DNA of 64,000 nucleotides, taken from the NCBI GenBank assembly GCA_033763835.1, contig JANRJS010000016.1, positions 62,001 to 126,000 on the forward strand, written 5' to 3'. Under the pieces are notes generated by a model. It saw only the letters and a program-made list of their open reading frames with translations. It was not told the DNA's origin and did no database searches. Positions within the stretch are counted from its first letter, which is position 1. Each line of letters begins with the position of its first letter. This document shows, piece by piece, positions 16,825 through 25,463 of the stretch. A program made the position numbers and the translations under genes. Source of the stretch: JAPKYZ01 sp033763835 (lineage in GTDB: Bacteria; Acidobacteriota; Terriglobia; Bryobacterales; Bryobacteraceae).

Positions 16825-19800
16825 GTGACAACCACCACTCGTCTGACCATTCGCCTTTTCATGGGGGCGGGCCTCGCCGCCCTCGCCGCTTTCGCACAAT
16901 CCGGATCCGGCACGATTTCCGGTACCGTCACCGATCCTCAGGACGCGGCCATTGCCGGTGCGACGGTGGAAGTAAAGAACACCGCGACGAACGCCGTTTT
17001 CCGGGCGCAGTCGAACGATTCGGGTTACTACACGGCGCCGCTGCTGTCCGTGGGCGAATACGAAGTGGCCGTCCAGATGGCCGGTTTCAAGCGCACGGTA
17101 CGCACGGGCATCACGTTGCAGGTGAACCAGAACGCCCAAGTGGATGTGCGGCTCGAAATCGGGCAGATCGCCGATTCCGTGCAGGTGACGGGCGACGCTC
17201 CGCTGGTGGACGCTTCGAGCGCGACGGTCGGCGAGGTGATCGAAAACCGGCGCGTGCGCGATTTGCCGATCAACGGCCGGAACGCTCTGGCGTTAGCGCT
17301 GCTCACCCCGAGCGTGATCTCGAACGCCGGTCCGACAAACTCGGGCTTTGGCGACCGGGGCATCAATATCTCGTCGTTGTCGATCAACGGCAGTCCGAAC
17401 GCGATGAACGCGCAGATGCTCGACGGCGCGAACAATATTTTGACCTACGTCGGCGAAGTGGGCGTGCCCCCGGCGGTGGATTCGGTGGAAGAGTTCAAGG
17501 TGCAGAGCGGGCCGATGTCGGCGGAGTTCGGCTTTACGGCGGGCGGTGCGATCAATCTGGTGACCAAGTCGGGTACGAATCAGTTCCATGGAACGGCCTA
17601 CGAATTCCTTCGCAACGACAAGTTCGACGCGCGCAACGCGTTCGCCAATGTGCGGCTCCCGCTGCGTTACAACCAGTACGGCGGATCGATCGGCGGTCCG
17701 ATCATCAAGAACCGGACTTTCGGATTCTTTAACTACGAAGAGTACAAGTTGCGCCGGTCGACGCCACGCATCGCGACGGTACCGTTGCAGGCTTGGCGGG
17801 ATGGCGATTTCCGGACGCTGGCGAACGCCAACGGGCAGCAGACGGTCGTCTACGATCCCGCCACCACGCGCGCCAATCCCAACGGGGCGGGGCAGGTTCG
17901 CGATCCTTTCCCGAACAATGTCGTGCCACGCGGGCGCTTCGATTCCGTGGGCCCGAAGATCGTCGCCTTTTGGCCGCAGCCGAACAAGGCGCCCATAAAC
18001 CAGTTCACGCAAAGCCAGAATTTTCAGGACGCGAATTTAACCCTGGTCGATTGGGCGCAACTGAACGGCCGCGTCGATCACCGGTTTAGCGATCGCAATT
18101 CGATCTTCTTCCGGTACACCACGGCGCAGCATCATCCCGAAGGCAACAGCATTTTCACCGATCCGACGGTGGGTCAAAACCGGGTGGACGATCAGATCAA
18201 CCGCAATATCGCGCTGAACGACACGCATACGTTCTCGCCGACGCTCATCAATACGCTACGCATCGCCGTCATGCGGCAGAAGTTCGACTTCGCGGCGATC
18301 AACGCGGGCAAAGATTGGCCTACAAAGCTCGGATTGCCGGCCAGCGTTCCGCGCGAGCAGTTTCCGCAAATGGATTTCGGATTCGGCGCGATTGGCGGGC
18401 AAGCCTTCGGTACGCGCGGTTCGCTGAATTGGGATCTGCAGAACATGCTGACGTGGATCAAGGGCAAGCACTCGCTGAAGTTCGGCTACAACCACCGGAT
18501 CATCCAGGGCAGTAACCGGCAGGGCTCGGCGCTCTCGGGCGACTACAACTTCGGCGGCCTCACCAACAATCCTCAGGCGCCGGTGAACACCGGATCGAAC
18601 CTAGCGCAATTGCTGCTGGGCGACGTGACCAGCGCGGGCATCGACCGCATTTTGGGCAATTCCTGGCACGGGTTCACGGCGAGCGGGTTTATCCAGGACG
18701 ATTGGAAAGTCTCCCGGCGGCTAACACTCAACCTAGGCTTGCGTTACGACTACCAGCAGAAGCCGTACGAGCGGAATAACGGTCACATCAACTTCGATCC
18801 CACGGGACAGATTCCCGGTTCCAGCTTGCAAGGGCGTCTGATTTTCGCGGGACGCGACGGCGTGGGCCGGTCGTTCTTCGACGAAGACTACCAGGACTGG
18901 GGGCCGCGGTTCGGCTTCGCCTACGACACCTTTGGCAACGGCAAGACGATCCTCCGCGGCGGCTACGGGATTTTCTATCCGCAGATTTTCTTCCGCGAGT
19001 TTTTCGGCAATACAACGCTGTTTTCGACCACGCGAACCAACTACGTAGCGCAAGGCCCGGGATTGCGCTCGTTCCGGTTCCAGGACGGCCTCCCGTTCGC
19101 GCCGATCGAATCGCCCGGTGCGTCCGCCGGTCCCGGCGCGCTGCTCGGACAAAATGTGGCCTACCGCGAATCAAATGGAAGAACGCCCATGTCCCAGCAA
19201 TGGGATTTCTCGGTCCAGCAGCAGTTGGGCAACTGGCTGGTGGACGTGACGTACTCCGGCAATCGCGGCTCGCACTTCATCGTGGCCGGCTACAACTTGA
19301 ATCAGGTAGACCCCGCGGTGCGGCTGCAATTGGGGCAGTCGTTGTTCGACGCGGTGCCGAATCCCTATGCGGGGCGTGTGCCCGGCGGACTGGGCGCGGC
19401 CACCATCACTCGCGAGCGGTCGCTGATGGCGTTCCCGTATTACAACTCGGTCGGCGTGGCCAATCCGTTGATGGGTTCGTTTACGTCGCACTTGCTACTC
19501 ATCAACGTGCGGCGCCAGTTCTCAAAGGGGCTGCTGGCGACATTCTCGTTCACCGGCGGCAAGAAGATTTCCGACGGTGCGAACTCGCCGGTGGACTTCG
19601 GGGCGATCGAGCAAGTCACGGATAACGGCTGGCAGAACGGCCGCTTCAACCGGCGGGCGGAGCGGTCCGTCGATCCCGCCGACGTTTCCCGGCGCGCGGT
19701 GGTGACCTTGATCTACGAGCTTCCGTTCGGCGCGGGCAAATCGTGGAATCCCGGCAACGCGTTCGCAAGCAAACTCGTCGGCGGCTGGCAGATTTCGACC

Positions 19801-20232
19801 ATCGGCGTGATGCAGACGGGGATTCCGCTTACCGTGCGGGGCGCGAACAACTTTCAGGCCGATCGCCCGGATTCCACGGGCGTCAGCGCGGGGATCGACG
19901 ACCCTACACCGCAGCGATGGTTTAACACCGACGCCTTCCGCAATCCGGCGAACTTCACCTTCGGCAACGTGGGCCGCACGATTCCCGACGTTCGCCACCC
20001 GGGTGCAATTAACTTCGACCTGTCGCTGATCAAGAACACGACGTTCCGGGAGCGGTTCAATTTGCAGTTCCGCGCCGAGGCGTTCAATGTCACGAACAAG
20101 GTGAACTACGGTTTGGCCAACGACGCTTTCGGAGCCGGTCCGGACGGCCGGAACGCGAACGCCAATTTCGGGACCATTAATTCGGCGCGCGACGCTCGGA
20201 TCGTGCAGTTGGCGCTGAAATTCATTTTTTGA
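16825..20232 (+). CDS. TonB-dependent receptor 2 (Oar-like)
   Basis: 1135 residues from the GTG at 16825, which follows AGGGGAG with 8-base spacing; the frame is open further upstream but without a ribosome site. Signal peptide (LAALAAFAQS), carboxypeptidase-regulatory-like domain (GTISGTVTDPQDAAIAGATV), plug (RDLPINGRNALALALLTPS, SVEEFKVQSGPMSAEFGF, GGAINLVTKSGTNQFHGTAY) and a barrel ending IVQLALKFIF. It is divergent from the GntR gene of the acid-sugar operon, which suggests that it takes the oligomeric or bulky substrate whose sugar acid is later catabolised. No SusD-like partner. Confidence 0.9.
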   Translation: MTTTTRLTIRLFMGAGLAALAAFAQSGSGTISGTVTDPQDAAIAGATVEVKNTATNAVFRAQSNDSGYYTAPLLSVGEYEVAVQMAGFKRTVRTGITLQVNQNAQVDVRLEIGQIADSVQVTGDAPLVDASSATVGEVIENRRVRDLPINGRNALALALLTPSVISNAGPTNSGFGDRGINISSLSINGSPNAMNAQMLDGANNILTYVGEVGVPPAVDSVEEFKVQSGPMSAEFGFTAGGAINLVTKSGTNQFHGTAYEFLRNDKFDARNAFANVRLPLRYNQYGGSIGGPIIKNRTFGFFNYEEYKLRRSTPRIATVPLQAWRDGDFRTLANANGQQTVVYDPATTRANPNGAGQVRDPFPNNVVPRGRFDSVGPKIVAFWPQPNKAPINQFTQSQNFQDANLTLVDWAQLNGRVDHRFSDRNSIFFRYTTAQHHPEGNSIFTDPTVGQNRVDDQINRNIALNDTHTFSPTLINTLRIAVMRQKFDFAAINAGKDWPTKLGLPASVPREQFPQMDFGFGAIGGQAFGTRGSLNWDLQNMLTWIKGKHSLKFGYNHRIIQGSNRQGSALSGDYNFGGLTNNPQAPVNTGSNLAQLLLGDVTSAGIDRILGNSWHGFTASGFIQDDWKVSRRLTLNLGLRYDYQQKPYERNNGHINFDPTGQIPGSSLQGRLIFAGRDGVGRSFFDEDYQDWGPRFGFAYDTFGNGKTILRGGYGIFYPQIFFREFFGNTTLFSTTRTNYVAQGPGLRSFRFQDGLPFAPIESPGASAGPGALLGQNVAYRESNGRTPMSQQWDFSVQQQLGNWLVDVTYSGNRGSHFIVAGYNLNQVDPAVRLQLGQSLFDAVPNPYAGRVPGGLGAATITRERSLMAFPYYNSVGVANPLMGSFTSHLLLINVRRQFSKGLLATFSFTGGKKISDGANSPVDFGAIEQVTDNGWQNGRFNRRAERSVDPADVSRRAVVTLIYELPFGAGKSWNPGNAFASKLVGGWQISTIGVMQTGIPLTVRGANNFQADRPDSTGVSAGIDDPTPQRWFNTDAFRNPANFTFGNVGRTIPDVRHPGAINFDLSLIKNTTFRERFNLQFRAEAFNVTNKVNYGLANDAFGAGPDGRNANANFGTINSARDARIVQLALKFIF

Positions 20233-20236
20233 GACT

Positions 20237-20259
20237 GCGCACTACGCTTTGCGGTGCGC
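20237..20259 (+). terminator. Hairpin after TonB receptor 2
   Basis: GCGCAC and GTGCGC enclose a second stem CGC-TTT-GCG, giving about nine base pairs with a two-base bulge, five bases after the receptor stop codon. No T-run follows, so termination is not certain. Confidence 0.4.
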
Positions 20260-20290
20260 TCCCGTCTGGCGGCGCTAGTCTAGAAGGAAC

Positions 20291-21586
20291 GTGACGAAGC
20301 ACGACATCCTTCTCGCTCATAAGCAGCATCTGTTTCCGGCGGTCTATCACTTCTTTCGCGAGCCGCTTGTCGTCGATCGCGCGAAGGATCAATACGTCTG
20401 GGACGCCGATGGCCGGCAGTATCTCGACTTTCTGGGCGGCATCGTCACGGTAAGCGTTGGCCATGCGAACGAGGAAGTGAACGCGCGCGTGCACGAGCAA
20501 CTCGACAAGCTCGCGCACATCTCGCCGCTGTTCGCGAATGAGCCGCAAGCGGCTTTGGCGAAAAAGCTTGCCGAGATTTCACCGTCGGGCAAGCTGACGA
20601 AGAGCTTCTTTACCAACTCGGGCACCGAAGCCAACGAGATGGCGATCCTGACCGCGCGTTGCTACACCGGATCGACGGACATCGTCGCGCTGCGGCACAG
20701 TTATCACGGACGCTCCGCGCTGACGATGGGGGTTACGGGGCACGCGCCGTGGAAGCTCGGGCTGTCGCAGCCGGGGATTGTTCACGCGCATAACGCCTAT
20801 TGTTACCGCTGCCCGTTCGGCCTCACGTATCCGAACTGCGACGTTCGGTGTGCGCAAGATGTCGAGGAGTTGATCAAGACCACGACTTCCGGCCGGATCG
20901 CGGGATTTCTCGCCGAGCCAGTCCAAGGCGTGGGCGGCTACATCACTCCGCCGCGCGAGTATTTTTCGATCGTCGAGAAGATCGTGCGCAATCACGGCGG
21001 CGTCTTCATTTCGGACGAAGTGCAGACCGCGTGGGGACGCACCGGCGGCAAGTGGTTCGGGATTGAGCAATGGGGCGTAGTGCCGGACATCATGACGTCG
21101 GCGAAAGGCTTGGGCAACGGCGCGCCGATCGGAGTGACGATGGCGAAGCCCGATGTCGCCGACGCGATGAAGGGGTTGACGCTTTCGACCTTCGGCGGCA
21201 ATCCGATCTCGACCACGGCGGGCAAGGCGGTGCTCGACTTTATCGACGAGCGTAACCTTCGGGTCAATGTCGCGGAAGTCGGCGCGCATCTGCGAGCCGG
21301 ATTGGAAGATATGGCGGTGCGGCACGAGTTGATTGGCGACGTTCGCGGGATGGGCTTGATCCAGGGTATGGAACTGGTGCGCGACCGGCGGACTAAGGAA
21401 CCGGCGGCTGCGGAGACTCTCGAGATGCTGGAAGCGATGAAGGACGAAGGCGTTTTGTGCGGCAAGGGCGGCTTGTACGGCAACGTGCTGCGCGTAACGC
21501 CGCCCATGAATATTTCGAAAGCGGACGTGAATCTCTTCCTCGAACGGCTGGACCGGGCGTTCGCCAAAATGGCGGTAGCGGCGTAA
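20291..21586 (+). CDS. Class III aminotransferase (AGXT2/ornithine-type, PLP)
   Basis: 431 residues from a GTG preceded by AGAAGGAAC. The class III pattern is complete: SFFTNSGTEANEMAI phosphate-binding region, HSYHGRS, ISDEVQTAWGRTG, the PLP lysine in TSAKGLGNG and STFGGNPIS. It resembles alanine-glyoxylate aminotransferase 2 and related omega-aminotransferases acting on amino acids or beta-amino acids with pyruvate or glyoxylate. A Cys cluster (CYRCPFGLTYPNCDVRC, residues about 170-190) is typical of this subgroup and could bind metal. Cytoplasmic. The next gene starts inside its stop codon. Confidence 0.88.
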   Translation: MTKHDILLAHKQHLFPAVYHFFREPLVVDRAKDQYVWDADGRQYLDFLGGIVTVSVGHANEEVNARVHEQLDKLAHISPLFANEPQAALAKKLAEISPSGKLTKSFFTNSGTEANEMAILTARCYTGSTDIVALRHSYHGRSALTMGVTGHAPWKLGLSQPGIVHAHNAYCYRCPFGLTYPNCDVRCAQDVEELIKTTTSGRIAGFLAEPVQGVGGYITPPREYFSIVEKIVRNHGGVFISDEVQTAWGRTGGKWFGIEQWGVVPDIMTSAKGLGNGAPIGVTMAKPDVADAMKGLTLSTFGGNPISTTAGKAVLDFIDERNLRVNVAEVGAHLRAGLEDMAVRHELIGDVRGMGLIQGMELVRDRRTKEPAAAETLEMLEAMKDEGVLCGKGGLYGNVLRVTPPMNISKADVNLFLERLDRAFAKMAVAA

Positions 21587-21858
21587 TGGACGAGCGTCAG
21601 TACTACACCGAGTCGCGGACGACCAAGCCCGCGCAATTGAACTGCTCCTGGTGCAAAACGATGGACACCTATGAAATCCAGTGGGTTGTCCGGAAGAAGA
21701 AAGACCGCTTGCCGCCGGGCGGCGACGAGCGGGACCGGGCGAAGTTCGCCAAAGCGCAGAGCTACATGGTGCTGATCGACACGCACGCGCAGTGCAAGAA
21801 TATGCGCTGCCGCAAGCGGTTCGAGATTTCGGGCATCAAGACGATGGCCTTCATTTAG
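21586..21858 (+). CDS. Small zinc-ribbon protein
   Basis: 90 residues; its ATG overlaps the aminotransferase TAA by one base, so it is translationally coupled. Two cysteine pairs, CSWC (about residue 20) and CKNMRC (about 72-77), frame a basic middle segment (VVRKKKDRLPPGGDERDR), consistent with a zinc ribbon. No enzyme motif. It may be an accessory or nucleic-acid-binding protein; function unknown. I see nothing I can support between its end and the DUF433 gene (about 200 bases). Confidence 0.7.
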   Translation: MDERQYYTESRTTKPAQLNCSWCKTMDTYEIQWVVRKKKDRLPPGGDERDRAKFAKAQSYMVLIDTHAQCKNMRCRKRFEISGIKTMAFI

Positions 21859-22055
21859 AATTTGCCCGCAAAATGGAGTCGGCCCCTTTGGGCCAGCGAA
21901 CCGGTCGGGTCGGTGCGCCAGCGGACCCTGTTTCCTTTGGGTAAGCATTGCGGCCCAAGCCCCTAATTGCAAGATCCCGAAGTATACGCGGTGGCGAGAC
22001 GGCTGGACAAGTCGGCGCTGGCCATAGCGCGGTTTCTGCGAATACTCGAATTCGT

Positions 22056-22271
22056 ATGGCGGCGCTGAACTGGTCGCAATGCAATGCCGTGGAGAGCGTT
22101 CCCGGCAAATTGAGCGGTGAGTGGGTTTTCCGGGGCACTCGCGTGCCCGTATCCGCGATCTTCGAGAACTTGAAGTCTTCTTCGCTGGACGAGATATTGG
22201 AGAACTTCCCCGTCTCCCGCGCACAGGTGCAGGCCGTATTGGACTTCGCCGCAAAAAGCGGAGAAACCTAG
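22056..22271 (+). CDS. DUF433 antitoxin
   Basis: 71 residues from the ATG at 22056. The sequence PGKLSGEWVFRGTRVPVSAIFENLKSSSLDEILENFP is the DUF433 helix-turn-helix domain (R-G-T-R-[VI]-P-V core). DUF433 proteins are antitoxins for DUF5615 PIN-like toxins, and such a toxin remnant follows after 19 bases. The frame is open further upstream but lacks family sequence there. The antitoxin itself is intact. Confidence 0.8.
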   Translation: MAALNWSQCNAVESVPGKLSGEWVFRGTRVPVSAIFENLKSSSLDEILENFPVSRAQVQAVLDFAAKSGET

Positions 22272-22290
22272 CTAGATCCGCCTCGCGCGG

Positions 22291-22607
22291 CATGAAGATC
22301 GTTCTGGATGAAAGCGCTCCTCAAAAGCTGCGGCTACCGATCGGGAACCGTCAAACAGTGGCGACTACTTGGTTTCTGGACTGGTCCGGGCTGAAAAACG
22401 GGGCGTTGCCGATGGCCGCCGAGGAGGCTGGAAGACCAAGCGCTCCCCGATCAACAGAACTTGTCGGGGCGTCAGATTGCGGTACTCGTGCTAAGCACGA
22501 ACAACTGGAGCGTCATTCGGGAAAGAATCGCCGACATAGCGAACGCTATCGAGGCGGCCGCTCCAGGATCGTTGACTTACGTGGATATCGGTCACGCGCG
22601 CGGGTAA
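22291..22607 (+). pseudogene. DUF5615 PIN-like toxin, broken by deletion and frameshift
   Basis: The first part MKIVLDESAPQKLRLPIG to about NGALPMAAEEAG (22291 to about 22430) matches the N-terminus of DUF5615 toxins, which act with DUF433 antitoxins. The C-terminal part DQQNLSGRQIAVLVLSTNN onward to YVDIGHARG ends at 22607 in a different frame. The segment between, normally a beta strand plus the 'TAD' catalytic region, is shortened by roughly seven codons and out of frame. The gene therefore cannot make a normal toxin. The surrounding DNA of the pair is otherwise in good register. Confidence 0.75.
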
Positions 22608-22754
22608 GAAATCGGAGACGTTTCGCGCCGGAAGATCGATTCGGCGTTGCTACTCAGACAAACGCCCTCTCACGGGAAATAGGTCCGCATCGTCTGGACC
22701 ACCCAATTCCAGACCGTTGACTGGACTCCAGCGGCTAGTCCGAATAGTCACTGG

Positions 22755-22760
22755 TAGACT
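22755..22760 (+). promoter_or_regulatory. Minus-10-like element TAGACT, leaderless geometry
   Basis: TAGACT ends 6 bases before the ATG of the Phd-type antitoxin at 22767. There is no ribosome binding site other than a CGGGG inside that gap. Confidence 0.4.
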
Positions 22761-22766
22761 CGGGGC

Positions 22767-23032
22767 ATGGCGAAGACCGCGAAGTCGAACACCTGGCAAT
22801 TGCAGACGGCGAAGGCGCAGTTCAGCGAACTGTTCCGGCGCGCGCTTACCGAGGGCCGCAGCGCGTGACGCGGCGGGGCAAGGAAGCGGTGGTGGTGCTG
22901 CGGGCGGAGGAGTTCGAGCGGTTGAATCCCGCCAAGCCCGGCCAAAGCTTAGTAGAGATTCTCCGCCGCGGCCGCCTGCACGAACTCGATCTTACGCGGT
23001 CCAAAGACTTCATGCGCGAGATCGACTTGTGA
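22767..23032 (+). pseudogene. Phd/YefM-type antitoxin with frameshift
   Basis: From the ATG at 22767 the frame reads MAKTAKSNTWQLQTAKAQFS ELFRRALTEG, a Phd-type N-terminus, then meets TGA at 22866. A one-base shift in the GAGGGCCGC region near 22852 restores QRVTRRGKEAVVVLRAEEFE and continues through SLVEILRRGRLHELDL to the stop at 23030-23032. The gene is thus split by a single missing base in a G run. Causes could be true mutation, a sequencing error or recoding. The downstream toxin starts in its stop codon (GTGA). Confidence 0.75.
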
Positions 23033-23445
23033 GTGGCTGGCTACTCGACACGAACGTGCTTTCGGAAGCCTCGAAACTGGCTCCCAACCCGGACGTAGGA
23101 GATTGGGTCGATACTCGCGATTCGCAAGCTCTTTGGGTGAGCGTCATCAGCCTTGGAGAAATCCGGCAAGGGATCGAAAGCGCTCGCCGCCGAACACGCG
23201 AGGCTTGGCTAACGCAAGAGTTATTACCCGCATTCTCCGGGCGGATTTTGGACGTCGACCGCGAGGTCGCCTACACTTGGGGCAGGATGACGGCCAAGCG
23301 GCTTAAGATGGGGCGGCCTTTGCCGATCGCCGATGGTCTGATCGCCGCCGCCGCCCAAGTGCACTCGCTCACGCTTGTCACGCGTAACGTGGAGGATTTC
23401 GCCTCGCACGACGTCGCGATCTTCAACCCCTGGAAAAGCCGCTAG
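23029..23445 (+). CDS. PIN-domain toxin, FitB/VapC type
   Basis: 138 residues from a GTG that overlaps the antitoxin TGA. LLDTNVLSE supplies Asp7, SLGEIRQG Glu44, LPIADGLIAA Asp102, and TRNVEDF the fourth position (Asn120/Asp123), the usual FitB arrangement. PIN toxins are magnesium-dependent ribonucleases that cut tRNA, rRNA or mRNA. Nothing in this frame looks damaged although the antitoxin upstream is frameshifted, which raises the question of how the cell tolerates it. The length is normal. Confidence 0.85.
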   Translation: MSGWLLDTNVLSEASKLAPNPDVGDWVDTRDSQALWVSVISLGEIRQGIESARRRTREAWLTQELLPAFSGRILDVDREVAYTWGRMTAKRLKMGRPLPIADGLIAAAAQVHSLTLVTRNVEDFASHDVAIFNPWKSR

Positions 23446-23453
23446 AAATGCGA

Positions 23454-23480
23454 AACGCCCGGGCGGGAAACCCGGGCGTT
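23454..23480. terminator. Strong hairpin between convergent genes
   Basis: AACGCCCGGG and CCCGGGCGTT form a perfect 10-bp stem with a 7-base loop, 9 bases after the toxin stop and 39 bases beyond the end of the convergent DUF465 gene. It can serve both strands; there is no T-run. Confidence 0.6.
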
Positions 23481-23518
23481 CGCGAACCCCTGAAAAGCGC
23501 AACCGATAGTCGCGGGAG

Positions 23519-23761
23519 TTAGACCAGTTGGGCCTCCCGGTGATGGTGCATGATGTCCATCATGCGGTCCTTGAGGTAGAGCTTGCGCCGTTTCAGGCGA
23601 GCCTCCTCCAGAACATCGTCGTCCGAGGGATGCGGATCGGCCTCGATTTCGGCCACCCGCTTTTTCAGAATTGCGTGTTCGTTCGCGAGTTCGCGAAACT
23701 CCTCGTCGGACGCCATCAGATGCGCCTTAAGCTCTTCGAGCTCTTGGACACTCATTTCCAT
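23519..23761 (-). CDS. DUF465 (YdcH-like) small helical protein
   Basis: 80 residues, start at 23761 set by AAGGAG; a second ATG lies two codons later. LMASDEEFRELANEHAILKKRVAEIE and LKRRKLYLKDRMMDIMHHHR match the DUF465 helical hairpin, in which a DExF-x-x-L-x-xxH motif is followed by lysine-rich helices (LKRRKLxLKDRM). Function unknown; the family is small, cytoplasmic and widespread in Gram-negatives. It stands alone, with its own ribosome site and about 170 bases of upstream DNA in which I see no gene. Confidence 0.85.
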   Translation of the reverse strand: MEMSVQELEELKAHLMASDEEFRELANEHAILKKRVAEIEADPHPSDDDVLEEARLKRRKLYLKDRMMDIMHHHREAQLV

Positions 23762-23929
23762 TGCGTGATTCTCCTTTTTGTTGAAAGGATTGCCACGCCG
23801 GGTCTGTTCCTCTTTGGACTTGGCGGGCGGAGTACGGATGGCCCGCTTGGGGAATAGGCTCGGTGGGTAATCGCTCGGACTTGCATCAATGCCGGCAAGT
23901 TACCGAGGCCTGCCGACGCCCAAACAGTA

Positions 23930-24325
23930 TCACGCCTCGCGGACCAATACAATGGCCTTCTCGGGCGGATCGTTGTAGTACGCCCGGCGCTCGCCGATTT
24001 CCCGAAATCCGAGGGAGCCGTAGAGCGCTCTCGCCGCCGCGTTCGATTCGCGGACTTCGAGGAACCAGCGCCCGCCTAGCGATAGCGCGTCGGCCACCAA
24101 GGCGCGCGCTAGCCCCCGCCGCCGCGCCTCCGGCGCCACGGCTAAGTTGAGAATCTCGAATTCGCCCTCGGCTACTTGCCGGTACACCAATATGGCCACA
24201 CCGTCGACCACGCGAAGCGGATCGTCGCCCGGCAGCCACTGCGCGGCCTCGGGAGACCGTTCGAGGAGCGGAGCGATCCACGCCAGATCGTCAAGCGTCC
24301 CGGCGCGTAAAGTGAACGACGGCAT
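23930..24325 (-). CDS. rimI: GNAT N-acetyltransferase, RimI-like
   Basis: 131 residues with the GNAT fold: acetyl-CoA pyrophosphate loop VAPEARRRGLARALVADAL, then LEVRESNAAARALYGSLGF, the RimI-type C-terminal signature (EVRESNxxAxxLYxxxGF). RimI acetylates the N-terminal alanine of ribosomal protein S18. It overlaps the preceding MFS gene by 35 bases. The family match is good, but other protein-alanine acetyltransferases share this pattern, so the exact target is inferred. Confidence 0.8.
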   Translation of the reverse strand: MPSFTLRAGTLDDLAWIAPLLERSPEAAQWLPGDDPLRVVDGVAILVYRQVAEGEFEILNLAVAPEARRRGLARALVADALSLGGRWFLEVRESNAAARALYGSLGFREIGERRAYYNDPPEKAIVLVREA

Positions 24326-25463
24326 ACCCCAAAAGCGGCATAAACGCGGAGACGGTGCAGACGGGTCCGAAACCGTATTGGTCGATCGTGCGCCCGATCA
24401 ACGGCGAGACGATCACCTGCAACAACCCGTAGGCGGCGGTCAGCAGCGAAACACCGAACGCCGCGCGCGGCCCGAACGCATCCACCGGCATGGTGTACAA
24501 GTTGACGCCCCAGCCGGAAGACCAGAAGAAACTGAAAGCGATCATCAACGCGCCGGTGAGCGGAGTGGGCATCAGAGGGACCAGCGCGGTAGAAGTCATC
24601 ATGACCGCACACGCCATCAGCGCATAACGCCGCGCGGTTAATGCGGGCATGCCGCGCGCGATCAACCGCCAAGAGATCGCTCCGCCGATTAGCGCGCCGA
24701 AATAGGCGGCGAGGTGCGGCAGTCCGGCGAGAAACTTGATGTCGTCGACTTTCAACTTGAACTGGTGAGTGAGAAACACGCTGGTCCAGTTCGTCCACAG
24801 CGAGTAGACGGTCATGGCGAGCAAGTTAGAAGCGACATAGCCCCACAAGCGGCGATCGCTTAGCATGTCGCTCATCGCCAGCGGTTGTGCGGATTGCGCG
24901 TCCTCGCTGGCCGGGGCCCATTTCGACGCCGCCAGCCAAACCGGAATCCAGACGAAGCCTAACGCTCCGGTAACGATAAACGCGAGCCGCCAATCGAAAT
25001 ACGCCGCCATCAACGGCGCGGCCACGGAGCCGATACTCAAGCCGATCTGGCTGAATCCCGCGCCGAGCGCGCGCTCCTTCGGCTGTAGGTACTTGTGGCC
25101 GACCTTGCCCGTCGAAGGGATGCCCGCCGATTCGCCAACGCCGAGCACGGCGGTGGCGGCCATCAATCCGGGAAGCCCGGCGACGAATCCGCGCGCCATC
25201 CCGGCGATCGACCACAAAGCGACCGCGAACGTGATTCCGCGGTTGAGTCCGAAGCGGTCGAGCATCCAACCCGCGACCGGCGAGGAGAGCGCGTAGGTCA
25301 GCGAGAACAGTTGCAGGATACGGCCGAACTGTTCGTTGTTGATTCCGAACTCGACCTTCAGAACCGGCGCGAGTGCGGCAAGCACCTGCCGGTCTAGATA
25401 GTTAAGCGCGGACGAAAGAACGAAAATGCCGACGACGATCCAGCGGATGGGAATGCCGCTCAA
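24291..25463 (-). CDS. MFS transporter (anion:cation symporter/hexuronate-like)
   Basis: 390 residues, about 12 helices. The start is a TTG at 25463 that overlaps the TGA of the preceding gene (TTGA). Family marks: NYLDRQVLAALAPVLK, WMLDRFGLNRG, GVGESAGIPSTGKVGHKYLQ and RALGAGFSQIGLSIG. It is more distant from the acid-sugar porter at 12838 but of the same family, so sugar acids or other organic anions are likely. Neighbours (a secreted TPR-like protein and RimI) give no substrate clue. Confidence 0.82.
   Translation of the reverse strand: MSGIPIRWIVVGIFVLSSALNYLDRQVLAALAPVLKVEFGINNEQFGRILQLFSLTYALSSPVAGWMLDRFGLNRGITFAVALWSIAGMARGFVAGLPGLMAATAVLGVGESAGIPSTGKVGHKYLQPKERALGAGFSQIGLSIGSVAAPLMAAYFDWRLAFIVTGALGFVWIPVWLAASKWAPASEDAQSAQPLAMSDMLSDRRLWGYVASNLLAMTVYSLWTNWTSVFLTHQFKLKVDDIKFLAGLPHLAAYFGALIGGAISWRLIARGMPALTARRYALMACAVMMTSTALVPLMPTPLTGALMIAFSFFWSSGWGVNLYTMPVDAFGPRAAFGVSLLTAAYGLLQVIVSPLIGRTIDQYGFGPVCTVSAFMPLLGYAVVHFTRRDA

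Noticed and set aside
17293..18012. Long minus-strand frames inside TonB receptor 2 (and similar ones in receptors 1 and 3)
   Set aside because: Composition-driven shadows of the receptor genes; no motifs.
21859..22055. Possible repeat or small peptide around GGCCCCTTTGGGCC
   Set aside because: The short palindrome has no second copy that I could see in the window, and the short frames there lack a start context; left as unassigned intergenic DNA.
22121..22720. A 199-codon plus-strand frame over the DUF433/DUF5615 locus
   Set aside because: Its first half reads in the wrong frame through the antitoxin, and the rest is a mixture of toxin frames; the family matches lie in the frames described.
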